DNA from: Variovorax sp. ZS18.2.2
GTDB lineage: Bacteria > Pseudomonadota > Gammaproteobacteria > Burkholderiales > Burkholderiaceae_C
Direction: 5' to 3'
Assembly: GCF_024701975.1 (NCBI RefSeq)
Contig: NZ_JANLNM010000001.1
Location: 1,426,001 to 1,490,000 of the forward strand
Length of the DNA stretch: 64,000 nucleotides
The notes under the pieces are model-generated. The model was not told the DNA's origin and did no database searches. It saw only the letters and a program-made list of their open reading frames with translations. Below are positions 36,714 through 44,908 of this stretch, one piece after another. Numbering within the stretch: the first letter of the stretch is position 1; each line of letters begins with the position of its first letter. Both the position numbers and the translations under genes were made by a program.

Positions 36714-38215
36714 GGCTTTCTTTCGCTGGAACCGAAAAACAGGTTGAGTACGCGGGTCTCGCTGATCGCGTCGCCGTGCAGTTCGCCGGCGATCTCGCCG
36801 CGGCACATCACATAGACACGGTGGCTCAGGTGCAGCACCTCGGGCAGGTCGGACGAGATCACGACCACCGCCGCGCCGCCTTCGCAGAGCTTCTTGATCA
36901 CCTGGTAGAGCGCGCTGCGGGTGCCGACGTCCACGCCGACCGTGGGTTCGTCGAACACATAGAGCGCGGCGTCGCGCGTCATGCCTTTTCCGAACAACAC
37001 CTTCTGCTGGTTGCCGCCCGAGAGCAGTGCGACCGGGCGCTCCAGGTTGCGCGGCGCGAGCTCCACGCGCTCGGCGGCGGCCGTGGAAAGCCGGCGTCCG
37101 AGGCGCTGGCGCAGCCATCCGCCGCGACCGCGCAGTGGCCCGTGCACCAGGGGCAGGGTGATGTTGGCGCGCGACGTGAAGCCCAGCACCAATCCTTCGC
37201 CTTTGCGGTCCGGTGGCAGATAGAAGAGGCCATCGTCGAGCAACCGGCGCACCTTCGCGCCGGTGCGCAACTGGCCCTTGAAGAGCACGCGGCCTTCGCT
37301 CACAGCATCGAGCCCGTAGATCGCACGGAACAACTCGGACTTGCCGCAGCCGACCAGGCCCGCGAGCCCGACCACTTCACCGCGCCGCACCACAAGGCTC
37401 GCGTTGCGCACGCCGTTGGGCGAACTCAGCCCCTCGACCTGCAGCACCACCTCGCCGGGATTGGCCGCGATACGCGGGTAAATCTGCTCGATGGCGCGGC
37501 CGCTCATCAGCTCGATCAGCCGGTCGGCGCTCGTCGCATGGGCCTCCACGGTCGTGACCTTGCGACCGTCGCGCAGCACCGTGATGCGGTCGGCGATCTG
37601 CGCGATCTCCTGCATGCGGTGCGAGATGTAGACGATGCCCACGCCGCGCGCCTTGAGCCGCGCGACGAGTTCGAACAGGCGCTGCGTCTCGGTGCCGGTC
37701 AGCGAGGCGGTCGGTTCGTCCAGGATCAGTACCGACACCTCGCCGCGCAGGCCCTTGGCGATTTCCACCATCTGCTGCTGCGCGCGCGTGAGGCCCGAGA
37801 CAGGCGCATCGACGTCGATGTCGAAGCCCAGGTCGGCGAGCATCGCGCGGGCACGTTCGCGCACCGCGCCGCGGTCGAGCAGGCCGCCTTTGCAGGGCTC
37901 TTCGCCCAGGCTCAGGTTCTGCGCCACCGAGAGCGTGGGAATCAGCGAGAACTCCTGGAACACCGCGCTGATGCCGTGGCGCCGGGCGTCGTGCACATTC
38001 GAGAACCGAACGGGCTCGCCATGCATGCGGATTTCGCCGGCCGAGGGCGTGTTGGCACCGGCCAGCAATGAGATCAGGGTGGACTTGCCGGCCCCGTTCT
38101 CGCCGAACAGCACGTGGACCTCGCCGGCGCGCAGTTCGAAATCCATCGCATCGAGCGCCAGCACGCCCGGATAGCGTTTCCCAAGGCCGATGGTCTGCAG
38201 CAACACAGGCGCCAT
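36710..38215 (-). CDS. ABC transporter ATPase, RbsA/MglA type (two nucleotide-binding domains)
   Basis: 501-aa cytoplasmic energiser with duplicated ABC domains. The first has a Walker A GENGAGKST, a signature-like GLTRAQQQMVEIAKGL and Walker B LILDEPTASL. The second has a degenerate Walker A (GLVGCGKSE) and LLSGGNQQKVLFGKGM, as is normal in this family. It drives the adjacent permease. The start at 38215 lies 7 bp after the binding-protein stop, and the stop overlaps the permease start. The second site is probably regulatory rather than catalytic, as known for homologues. Confidence 0.93.
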   Translation of the reverse strand: MAPVLLQTIGLGKRYPGVLALDAMDFELRAGEVHVLFGENGAGKSTLISLLAGANTPSAGEIRMHGEPVRFSNVHDARRHGISAVFQEFSLIPTLSVAQNLSLGEEPCKGGLLDRGAVRERARAMLADLGFDIDVDAPVSGLTRAQQQMVEIAKGLRGEVSVLILDEPTASLTGTETQRLFELVARLKARGVGIVYISHRMQEIAQIADRITVLRDGRKVTTVEAHATSADRLIELMSGRAIEQIYPRIAANPGEVVLQVEGLSSPNGVRNASLVVRRGEVVGLAGLVGCGKSELFRAIYGLDAVSEGRVLFKGQLRTGAKVRRLLDDGLFYLPPDRKGEGLVLGFTSRANITLPLVHGPLRGRGGWLRQRLGRRLSTAAAERVELAPRNLERPVALLSGGNQQKVLFGKGMTRDAALYVFDEPTVGVDVGTRSALYQVIKKLCEGGAAVVVISSDLPEVLHLSHRVYVMCRGEIAGELHGDAISETRVLNLFFGSSERKP

Positions 38216-38222
38216 GACGGGC

Positions 38223-39305
38223 TTACTTGACCTCGAACACCGGCTTGAAGCCCGGCGGCGGCAGGATGTCATCGAGCTTCACGCTCTTGATGTTGCCGCT
38301 GTCGACCACGAAGATCTTCGGGCCGACGTGCTTGACCACGTCCTTGTTCTCCAGCAGGCGCACCGCCTGGTCGACCGCGATGCGGCCCTGGATCACCATC
38401 GAGTCGGCCGGCGAGGCCACGATGCGGCCCTTCTGGATGCCCTCGTAGACGCCCGGCGTCATGTAGAACGAAAGCACCTGCACCTTCTTGTCGAGGTTGC
38501 GCGAACGCAGGATGCCGGTGGCGGCTTCGGCGGTCACCGCCGTGCCGGCGACGTAGGCGAGGTCGGGGTTGCCCTGCAGCACGTCCTCGACCAGCTTGCT
38601 CTGCGCCTCCTTGCCGGTGTCGCCGTACTTCGGATCGAGCACCACCACCGCGCTGCCCTTGACCGCTTCCATGAAGCCCTTGTGCGCGGCCTCGACCCAG
38701 CCGGCGCCGGCCGGCCCGGGGAACCAGCCCACCTTCACCGGCGGCGAGCCGGCCGGGTGCTTCTTCGCGAGGTACTCGCCGGTCGAATGGCCCATCGTGT
38801 AGAACGAGACGAGCGACTTGGCCGACAGGTCGGGCGAGCTGATGCCGTTGACCAGGTCGATCACCGGCACCTTCTTGGCGGCCGTGGCCTTGATGACGTT
38901 GTTGAGCCCGTCGCCCGAGATCGCGCCGATGATGACTGCGTTGGCGCCGCGCGCCACGCAGTCCTCGATCTGCGAGACCTGCTTGGCCAGGTTGGTGTAG
39001 CCGCCCGCGTCGGCCACCTGCAGCTTCACGCCCTGGCGCCGGGCTTCCTCGATCACGCCGTAGTCCACGCCGAGCCAGTAGGCGTCCTTCATGTGCGGGA
39101 ACGACACGCAGATGTCCCACTTCTTCGAGGCCTTGGCGAGCGGGGTGTAGTCGATGGGCGACTTCTTGCCCTCGGCCGAGAAGGCGGGCTCGGTGGCCTC
39201 GGCCTTGTAGGGGAACCAGTCGGCCGCGGAGGCGCTGCCGTGCCACAGCATGGCGGCAGAGAGCGAGGCGACGATCAATGAAACGCGCAGGGGCGAACTG
39301 TTCAT
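38223..39305 (-). CDS. TorT-like periplasmic binding protein (type I, sugar-binding fold)
   Basis: Periplasmic protein of 360 aa with a signal peptide ending at ASA near residue 27. The sequence WFPYKA, then VDYTPLAKASKKWDICVSFP-type and VSQIEDCVARGANAVIIGAI blocks, resembles TorT, the TMAO-sensing binding protein. Here, however, it is encoded upstream of an RbsA/RbsC-type ATPase and permease, not next to torS/torR. It probably acts as a transport receptor. AAGGAG stands 6 bases before the ATG. The gap to pxpC is only 49 bp, so transcription from the pxp operon is likely. The ligand is unknown. Confidence 0.88.
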   Translation of the reverse strand: MNSSPLRVSLIVASLSAAMLWHGSASAADWFPYKAEATEPAFSAEGKKSPIDYTPLAKASKKWDICVSFPHMKDAYWLGVDYGVIEEARRQGVKLQVADAGGYTNLAKQVSQIEDCVARGANAVIIGAISGDGLNNVIKATAAKKVPVIDLVNGISSPDLSAKSLVSFYTMGHSTGEYLAKKHPAGSPPVKVGWFPGPAGAGWVEAAHKGFMEAVKGSAVVVLDPKYGDTGKEAQSKLVEDVLQGNPDLAYVAGTAVTAEAATGILRSRNLDKKVQVLSFYMTPGVYEGIQKGRIVASPADSMVIQGRIAVDQAVRLLENKDVVKHVGPKIFVVDSGNIKSVKLDDILPPPGFKPVFEVK

Positions 39306-39354
39306 GAAGAACTCCTTGGGTGACAGCGAAAAAAAAGAAGGGAGGGGACTCTGC

Positions 39355-40332
39355 TCAGGCCGCGAGCGCGGCCCGCAGGCGATCGAGCCGTCGTCGTCGC
39401 TCGGTCCGGGCTTCCAAGGCCTCGGCCATGTCGACCTCGACGAAGCGGGCCTTGTGGTTCGGTTGCATCTGGGCGATCAGATCCATGTCGGCGCTGATCA
39501 CCGTGCCGACCATCGCGTAGCCGCCGCCCGAGACCGCATCGCGGTGCAGGATGATCGGCTCGCGCCCGCCCGGCACCTGGATGGAGCCGTAGGGGTAGCC
39601 CGCATCGACGATGTTCGAAGGGTCGTCACCCGCGCCGAACGGCGGCTCGCGGTCGAGGAACTTCAGCGCCGTGCCGTTCTTGTAGCGGTAGCCGATGCGG
39701 TCGGCCTCGGAGCCGACGGTCCAGGTGTCGGCGAAGAAGCTCTCTACCGACACATCCTGCAGCCGATGGAAGTAGATGCCGGGCAGCACGCGCAACGCGA
39801 CCTCCTTGGCAAGCACCGGCAGCAACGCCGCATCGACCTTGCGGCCCGGCCGGGCGCTGGAAGAGGGCGTGCCGACGGGCAGCCTGTCGCCGGCCAGCAG
39901 CTTGCGGCCGTTGAAGCCACCAAAGGCGCCGAGCCCATAGGTCGAGCGGCTGCCCAGCACCACCGGCACGTCGATGCCGCCGGCCACCGCGATGCACATG
40001 CGCGCGCCGAGCTTCATGAAATCGAAGCCCAGCGTGTCGCCGGCCTGCACCGCGAAGGATTCGTTGCGCGGCATCTCGTTGCCGTTGAGCTTGATCTTCG
40101 CCTCGGCACCGGTCACGGCCACGAGCGCGGGCGCATCGAATTGCAACTCGGGCCCGAGCAGCGTGCTTTCGATGACGGCCGCGCCCTCGTCGTTGCCGAC
40201 CAGCAGATTCGCGAGCACCAGGCTCTGCTGGTCGAGCGCGCCCGACAGCGGAATGCCCAGGTTGTAGTAGCCGGGGCGGCCCGCGTCCTGCACGCTGGTC
40301 GCAAGGCCGGGTTTGCGCACTTCAATCGCCAT
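39355..40332 (-). CDS. pxpC: 5-oxoprolinase subunit C/KipA family (biotin-dependent carboxyltransferase domain)
   Basis: 325-aa protein of the PxpC/KipA (AHS2) family. N-terminal pattern: KPGLATSVQDAGRPGYYNLGIP and GALDQQSLVLANLLVGN. Later blocks are LPGIYFHRLQD, VGSEADRIGYR and IILHRDAVSGGGYAMVGTV. In PxpABC it forms a complex with PxpB and PxpA for ATP-dependent opening of 5-oxoproline; the same fold makes one half of the carboxyltransferase of urea carboxylase. Its start overlaps the end of pxpB by 11 nt. Sitting next to biotin carboxylase genes, a carboxyltransferase role is attractive. Confidence 0.9.
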   Translation of the reverse strand: MAIEVRKPGLATSVQDAGRPGYYNLGIPLSGALDQQSLVLANLLVGNDEGAAVIESTLLGPELQFDAPALVAVTGAEAKIKLNGNEMPRNESFAVQAGDTLGFDFMKLGARMCIAVAGGIDVPVVLGSRSTYGLGAFGGFNGRKLLAGDRLPVGTPSSSARPGRKVDAALLPVLAKEVALRVLPGIYFHRLQDVSVESFFADTWTVGSEADRIGYRYKNGTALKFLDREPPFGAGDDPSNIVDAGYPYGSIQVPGGREPIILHRDAVSGGGYAMVGTVISADMDLIAQMQPNHKARFVEVDMAEALEARTERRRRLDRLRAALAA

Positions 40333-41233
40333 GGAGCACCTTCAGGAGCTGTTGGTTGTAGCCGTCGGGGTTGGCCAGGAATTCCTTGAGCGAGAACGAC
40401 ACCGGTGCGATGCGCAGCGTGTAGGTGCCGGCCTCGACCTCGGTGATCTGCCGGTCGTATTCGGCGCGGTCGATGGGCTTCCACTTGACGATGTCGCCGG
40501 GCCGGAAGAACACCATCAGGTCCTTCAGGTAGGACAGCCGCTGGGCCGGATCGAAGATCGGCGCGGGCGTGACGCCGAACATCTGGTAGCCGCCCGCGCC
40601 GCGCACCGAGTAGATGCAGCTGAAGCAGCCGCCGTGGCCGAGCGTGAGTTTGGGCGTGTCGGTGCGCGGGCTCAGGTACTTGGGCACCTGGATCTGGCGC
40701 TCGCGCTCGACCATCTGGAAGAGAAAGGGCAGCCCGGCCACGAAGCCGACCATCGACACGAACCAAGGCGCCGACGAATGTGCCTCGATGAAGGCATCGA
40801 CCGAGGCGTGGCCGTTGATGCGCGCGGCGTACTCGATGTCGGTGCTCGACGGGTCCTGGTGGCGCTCGCGAAAGCGCATCAGCGTCTCGTGCGTCCACGG
40901 GTCGTTGTAGAGCACCGGCACTTCGATGATGCGGGTCTGCATCTGCAGATCGGCTTCACCCAGGCCTGCTTCGATCTCTTTCAGCGTGGCGAGCAATGCG
41001 TCGGGCGCGATCACGTCGGGGTCGAAGCGCACGAGGTACGCGGCGTTGGCGGGGCAGATCTCGGTGACGCCCGCGATCTCGCCGGCCTCTGCACGGTGCC
41101 GCAGTTCGTTGCAGATGGCCATGCCCTTGAAGAAGGCCGGCAGCGACATCTCTTCGCTGATCTCGACGAACAGGTGCTCGTCGCCGCCGAAGCTGTAGCG
41201 GGCCTGGGCGGGGAGGGTGGTTGCGGCAGTCAT
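40322..41233 (-). CDS. pxpB: 5-oxoprolinase subunit B/KipI family
   Basis: 303-aa protein of the PxpB/KipI (AHS1) family with a C-terminal cyclophilin-like domain. It shows IVVEVPVLYN-like (IIEVPVLYNDPW), GFVAGLPFLFQ and RTDTPKLTLGHGGCFSCIYSV-type segments, the last being where the PxpB family binds the ring substrate. It is longer than stand-alone PxpB (about 220-240 aa) because of an N-terminal extension of roughly 60 residues. The ATG at 41233 overlaps the biotin carboxylase stop by 4 nt. It partners with the PxpC protein. Confidence 0.9.
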   Translation of the reverse strand: MTAATTLPAQARYSFGGDEHLFVEISEEMSLPAFFKGMAICNELRHRAEAGEIAGVTEICPANAAYLVRFDPDVIAPDALLATLKEIEAGLGEADLQMQTRIIEVPVLYNDPWTHETLMRFRERHQDPSSTDIEYAARINGHASVDAFIEAHSSAPWFVSMVGFVAGLPFLFQMVERERQIQVPKYLSPRTDTPKLTLGHGGCFSCIYSVRGAGGYQMFGVTPAPIFDPAQRLSYLKDLMVFFRPGDIVKWKPIDRAEYDRQITEVEAGTYTLRIAPVSFSLKEFLANPDGYNQQLLKVLHGD

Positions 41234-42642
41234 GCAGGCACCTTCGCTTTCGAGACAGGGACAAGTGGCGCAGCGTCGGCCAGCGGATTCGCCGCGAGCC
41301 AGGTTTCGAGAAAGCCGGTGTGGAACGCGGCCCTGGCCACGTTGGCGTCTTCGCACAGCGCGCGGTGCAGCGGGATCGTGGTGTGGATGCCTTCGACCTG
41401 CAGCTCGTCGAGTGCGCGCCGCATGCGGGCCAGCGCGCCGGCGCGGTCGGTGTCGTGCACGATCAGCTTGCCGAGCAGCGAGTCGTAATACGCGGGCACG
41501 GTGTAGCCGGGGAACAGCATGGTGTCGAAGCGCACGCCCGGGCCGCCCGGCACCACGAGCTGCGAGACCAGCCCCGGGCTCGGCATGAAGTTCTTCGCCG
41601 CGTTTTCCGCGTTGATGCGCACCTCGATGGCGGCGCCGGTCAGGCGGATGTCTTCCTGCTTCAACCGCAGCGGCTGGCCCAGCGCGATGCGCAGCATTTC
41701 CTTCACCAGGTCGATGCCCGTGATCATCTCGGTGATCGGGTGCTCGACCTGGATGCGGGTGTTCATCTCGATGAAGAAGAACTCGCGCGTGTCGTCGTCG
41801 TACAGGTATTCGAGCGTGCCCGCGCCACGGTAGGCCACCGCGTTGGCGAGCCGCAATGCCGATTCGCAGAGCGCGGCGCGCGTGGCCTCGTTGATGGCGG
41901 CCGAAGGCGCTTCTTCCCAGACCTTCTGGCGGCGGCGCTGCAGCGAGCATTCGCGCTCGAAGCAGTGCACCACGCGCTGCCCGTCGCCCAGGATCTGCAC
42001 CTCGATGTGGCGGGCCTGGCGGATGAAGCGCTCCAGGTACACCTCGCCGTTGCCGAAGGCGGCCAGTGCCTCGGCCGTGGCGGTGGCGAACTGCTGGCGC
42101 AGCTCGGCCTCGTCGTGCGCCACGCGGATGCCGCGCCCGCCGCCGCCGGCCGAGGCCTTGATCATGATCGGGTAGCCGATGTCTCTTGCCACTTCGACGG
42201 CGGTGTCCGAGTCGGTCACGACGCCGGCGCTGCCGGGCACGGTGGGCACGCCGGCCTTCATGGCGGCGGCGCGTGCGGCGGCCTTGTCGCCCATGGTGCG
42301 GATCGCGTGCGGCGTCGGGCCGACGAACACCAGGCCGGCCGCCTCGATGCGCTCGGCGAAGTCGGCGTTTTCCGAGAGGAATCCGTAGCCCGGATGCACG
42401 GCGCCCGCGCCGCTGTCGGCCGCGGCCTGCAGGATCGCGTCCGCGCTCAGGTAACTTTTGGTGGCATGCGCCGGGCCGATGCGCACGGCCTCGTCGGCCA
42501 TGCGAACAGCCAGGCTCTGCGCATCGGCGTCGCTGTAGACGGCGACGGTCTTGAGCCCCAGTTCCTTGGCGGCGCGGATGATGCGCACCGCGATCTCGCC
42601 GCGGTTGGCGACGAGCAGTTTGTCGAATGCAGCGTTCTTCAT
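41230..42642 (-). CDS. Biotin carboxylase (AccC-type)
   Basis: 470-aa ATP-grasp enzyme that carboxylates biotin on a carrier protein using bicarbonate and ATP. It has LLVANRGEIAVRIIRAA, HPGYGFLSENADFA, the glycine-rich KASAGGGGRGIRV, ERECSLQRRRQK and EMNTRIQVEHPITEMITG, so it looks fully active. The ATG at 42642 follows CGGAG; 42657 is an alternative. With a separate carrier gene upstream and the KipI/KipA genes downstream, the set has all the parts of urea carboxylase split over four genes, so it is unlikely to be the housekeeping acetyl-CoA carboxylase subunit. Confidence 0.92.
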   Translation of the reverse strand: MKNAAFDKLLVANRGEIAVRIIRAAKELGLKTVAVYSDADAQSLAVRMADEAVRIGPAHATKSYLSADAILQAAADSGAGAVHPGYGFLSENADFAERIEAAGLVFVGPTPHAIRTMGDKAAARAAAMKAGVPTVPGSAGVVTDSDTAVEVARDIGYPIMIKASAGGGGRGIRVAHDEAELRQQFATATAEALAAFGNGEVYLERFIRQARHIEVQILGDGQRVVHCFERECSLQRRRQKVWEEAPSAAINEATRAALCESALRLANAVAYRGAGTLEYLYDDDTREFFFIEMNTRIQVEHPITEMITGIDLVKEMLRIALGQPLRLKQEDIRLTGAAIEVRINAENAAKNFMPSPGLVSQLVVPGGPGVRFDTMLFPGYTVPAYYDSLLGKLIVHDTDRAGALARMRRALDELQVEGIHTTIPLHRALCEDANVARAAFHTGFLETWLAANPLADAAPLVPVSKAKVPA

Positions 42643-42653
42643 GGGCTCCGGCC

Positions 42654-42902
42654 TCACACCGCTTCGATGACGGCCAGCACCTGGCCCGGATCGACCGGCT
42701 CGGCGTTCTCGACCGCAAAGCGCACGATGCGCCCGGCCGCATCGGCCGTCACTTCGCTGAACTGCTTCATCACCTCGACCAGGCCCAGCACGTCGCCCAC
42801 GGCCACCGTGTCGCCCTCGGCCTTGAAAGGCGGCGCGTCGGGCGCCGAGCGGCGGTAGAAGGTGCCCGGCAGCGGGCTCAGGACTTCATGGGTAGCGGAC
42901 AT
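42654..42902 (-). CDS. Biotin carboxyl carrier protein (biotin/lipoyl domain)
   Basis: Compact 82-aa biotinyl domain. The biotin attachment motif reads EVMKQF with Lys46 (MKQF replaces the usual MKMM). The N-terminus SPLPGTFYRRSAP and the C-terminal VENAEPVDPGQVLAVIEA fit AccB. It lacks the N-terminal Ala/Pro-rich linker of housekeeping AccB, so it is a dedicated carrier for the neighbouring carboxylase. It lies between pxpA and the carboxylase gene; the ATG at 42902 was chosen because the longer frame runs into pxpA. Confidence 0.9.
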   Translation of the reverse strand: MSATHEVLSPLPGTFYRRSAPDAPPFKAEGDTVAVGDVLGLVEVMKQFSEVTADAAGRIVRFAVENAEPVDPGQVLAVIEAV

Positions 42903-42942
42903 CGATGCACTCCTGGAACAAGAACGGGAAACGGGGGAAGAC

Positions 42943-43725
42943 TCAGGCTGGCGTGGCAAGACCGGCAGGACCGGTGACGTGGATGTCGTGCTCGGCAAGG
43001 GCGCGCCGCGTGGCCTGCACCAGCGCAAGTGCGCCGGGCGTGTCGCTGTGGATGCAGACCGAGTCGAATCCGATAGCAATATCCTTGCCCTCGACCGTGC
43101 GCACCACGCCCTCGGTGCAGGCGCGCAGCACCTTGGCGGCCACCGCATCGGGTTCGAGTGCGCCGACGCGGCGGGTGAAGACGATGGAGCCGCTCAGGTC
43201 GTAATCGCGATCCGCATAGAACTCGCGCACCACCGGCTGGCCGAGCTCGCGCGCCACCCGGAATGTGACGGACGACTCCATGCAGAACAGGCGCAGCGTG
43301 GGCTCGATCCGCTGCAGGGCGGTGACCAGCGCACGCGACAGCGCTTCGTCGCGCGCCGCATGCATGTAGAGCGCGCCGTGCGGCTTGATGTGCTGCAGCG
43401 TCATGCCCGCGAGGCGCGCGAACTCGCGCAGCGCGCCCAGCTGGTAGACCATGTCGTTCACCAACTCGTCGGCCGGTGCGTTGATGTGCCGGCGCCCGAA
43501 GCCCACGAGGTCGCGAAAGCCGGGGTGCGCGCCGATGCCCACGCCGTGCTTCTGGGCCAGCAGCACCATCTTCTGCATGATGTTCGGATCGCCTGCATGG
43601 AAGCCGGTCGCGATGTTGGCCGAGCTGATGAGCGGCATCAGTTCTTCGTCGACGCCATCGCCGATGGTCCACGGGCCGAAGCCTTCGCCCATGTCGGAGT
43701 TCAGATCGATCAGCGTTTTCTTCAC
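42943..43725 (-). CDS. pxpA: 5-oxoprolinase subunit A (LamB/YcsF family)
   Basis: 260-aa member of the LamB/YcsF family, the hydrolytic subunit of the bacterial PxpABC oxoprolinase and formerly called lactam utilisation protein. It starts [14 protein letters not shown], followed by [34 protein letters not shown] and [12 protein letters not shown], with conserved Asp/His residues. It is the first gene of the minus-strand operon and diverges from a LysR gene. The operon content suggests that the substrate may be 5-oxoproline, 2-pyrrolidone or another lactam or cyclic amide. Confidence 0.93.
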   Translation of the reverse strand: MKKTLIDLNSDMGEGFGPWTIGDGVDEELMPLISSANIATGFHAGDPNIMQKMVLLAQKHGVGIGAHPGFRDLVGFGRRHINAPADELVNDMVYQLGALREFARLAGMTLQHIKPHGALYMHAARDEALSRALVTALQRIEPTLRLFCMESSVTFRVARELGQPVVREFYADRDYDLSGSIVFTRRVGALEPDAVAAKVLRACTEGVVRTVEGKDIAIGFDSVCIHSDTPGALALVQATRRALAEHDIHVTGPAGLATPA

Positions 43726-43805
43726 GTCGCGCAGCCTTTGTTTGGTTGGGATCGCCGGAAGCCGGCAATGCAGGACGGAGCGAAGATTAGTGAGCGGCCA
43801 AAAGA

Positions 43806-43850
43806 CTGAAAAGCATTGTTTTCAGGCGACGCGGTATCTGAAAAACAGAT
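43806..43850. promoter_or_regulatory. Two LysR-type operator candidates in the pxpA/LysR interval
   Basis: CTGAAAA-GCATTG-TTTTCAG (43806-43825) is a perfect 7-bp dyad. ATCTG-AAAAA-CAGAT (43836-43850) is a second perfect dyad that contains a T-N11-A box. Both include CTGAAAA half-sites and lie 30 bp or less apart, in an AT-rich patch, 81 bp upstream of pxpA. This fits a recognition site plus activation site for the divergent LysR protein. Confidence 0.6.
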
Positions 43851-43966
43851 GCTGCGATGCCGCGGAATGGGCGCTACGCTGTAGGGATGCGATTCTTCGA
43901 TATCGGGTTTGCGCGCAACGGTGGCCACCGGCAGCGCATCCGGAAATACCCTAGGAAGGCTGCACC

Positions 43967-44896
43967 ATGTCCCTGACCCTTCGCCAGCTCAAGTATTTTT
44001 CGGCCGTGGCCGAGGTGGGGCGCATCTCGCATGCGGCGCTGCAGCTCAACATCTCGCAGTCGGCCGTGACCACCGCGATCCGGGAGCTGGAAGAGATGCT
44101 GGGGCAGCAGCTGTTCGAGCGGCATCCCCACGGCGTGGAACTCACCAAGGCGGGCCGGCGCTTCCTGAGCCATGCCTACGCGGTGCTCTCGGCCGCGGAC
44201 GAAGCGATCCGCATGCCGCACGAGGGCGAGAACGTCGAGGGCTCGCTGACCATTGCCGCGAGCTACACGGTGCTGGGCTACTTCCTGCCGCACCACCTGC
44301 AGCGCTTCGAGCAGTTGCATCCGCAGGTCACGGTGAAGGTGCACGAGGTGGCGCGCGAGGCCATCGAGGAAGGCCTCATCACGCAGCGCTACGACATCGG
44401 CGTGGTGCTCACCTCGAACGTGGTGCTGCGCGAACTTTCACTGGAGACCTTCTTCGGTTCGCAGCGCCGGCTGTGGGTCCCCGCCAAGCATCCGCTGCTG
44501 GACAAGGCCGAGGTGACGCTGGCCGACGTGGCGGCCGAGCCCTACATCATGCTTACCGTGGACGAGGCCGCGGCCACCGCGCTCAAGTACTGGAGCAAGA
44601 CGCCGCACCAGCCCAAGGTGCGGCTGCGCACGAGTTCGGTGGAGGCGGTGCGCAGCACAGTGGCCAACGGGCTGGGCGTGACGGTGCTGTCGGACATGGT
44701 CTATCGCCCGTGGTCGCTGGAGGGCAAGCGCATCGAGACCATCAACCTGCGCGATGCCGTGCCCACGATGAACATCGGGCTGGGTTGGAAGCAGGGCATC
44801 GAGTTCTCGCCGGCCATGACTGCCTTTCGCGAGTACTTCCGCCAGCTCTTCCTGGAGCCGGCGTCGGCGCGCCAGCAGGGGCGCAGCCGGAGTTGA
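43967..44896 (+). CDS. LysR-family regulator, probable controller of the pxp operon
   Basis: 309-aa LysR protein starting MSLTLRQLKYFSAVAEVGRI, with HTH at ALQLNISQSAVTTAIRELEE and a CbbR/CynR-like effector domain. It is divergent from pxpA, and the paired dyads in the 241-bp interval are placed as expected for its binding sites. AGGAAGG precedes the ATG. The inducer would likely be the transported cyclic amide or a product; this is inferred from position only. Confidence 0.9.
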   Translation: MSLTLRQLKYFSAVAEVGRISHAALQLNISQSAVTTAIRELEEMLGQQLFERHPHGVELTKAGRRFLSHAYAVLSAADEAIRMPHEGENVEGSLTIAASYTVLGYFLPHHLQRFEQLHPQVTVKVHEVAREAIEEGLITQRYDIGVVLTSNVVLRELSLETFFGSQRRLWVPAKHPLLDKAEVTLADVAAEPYIMLTVDEAAATALKYWSKTPHQPKVRLRTSSVEAVRSTVANGLGVTVLSDMVYRPWSLEGKRIETINLRDAVPTMNIGLGWKQGIEFSPAMTAFREYFRQLFLEPASARQQGRSRS

Positions 44897-44908
44897 GGCG
44901 CGGCGCCG

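Noticed and set aside
39310-39355. A-rich run (GCGAAAAAAAAGAAGGGAGG) between pxpC and the TorT-like gene considered as a terminator
   Set aside because: There is no stem before it in the sense direction; it is more likely part of the ribosome-site region or spacer.
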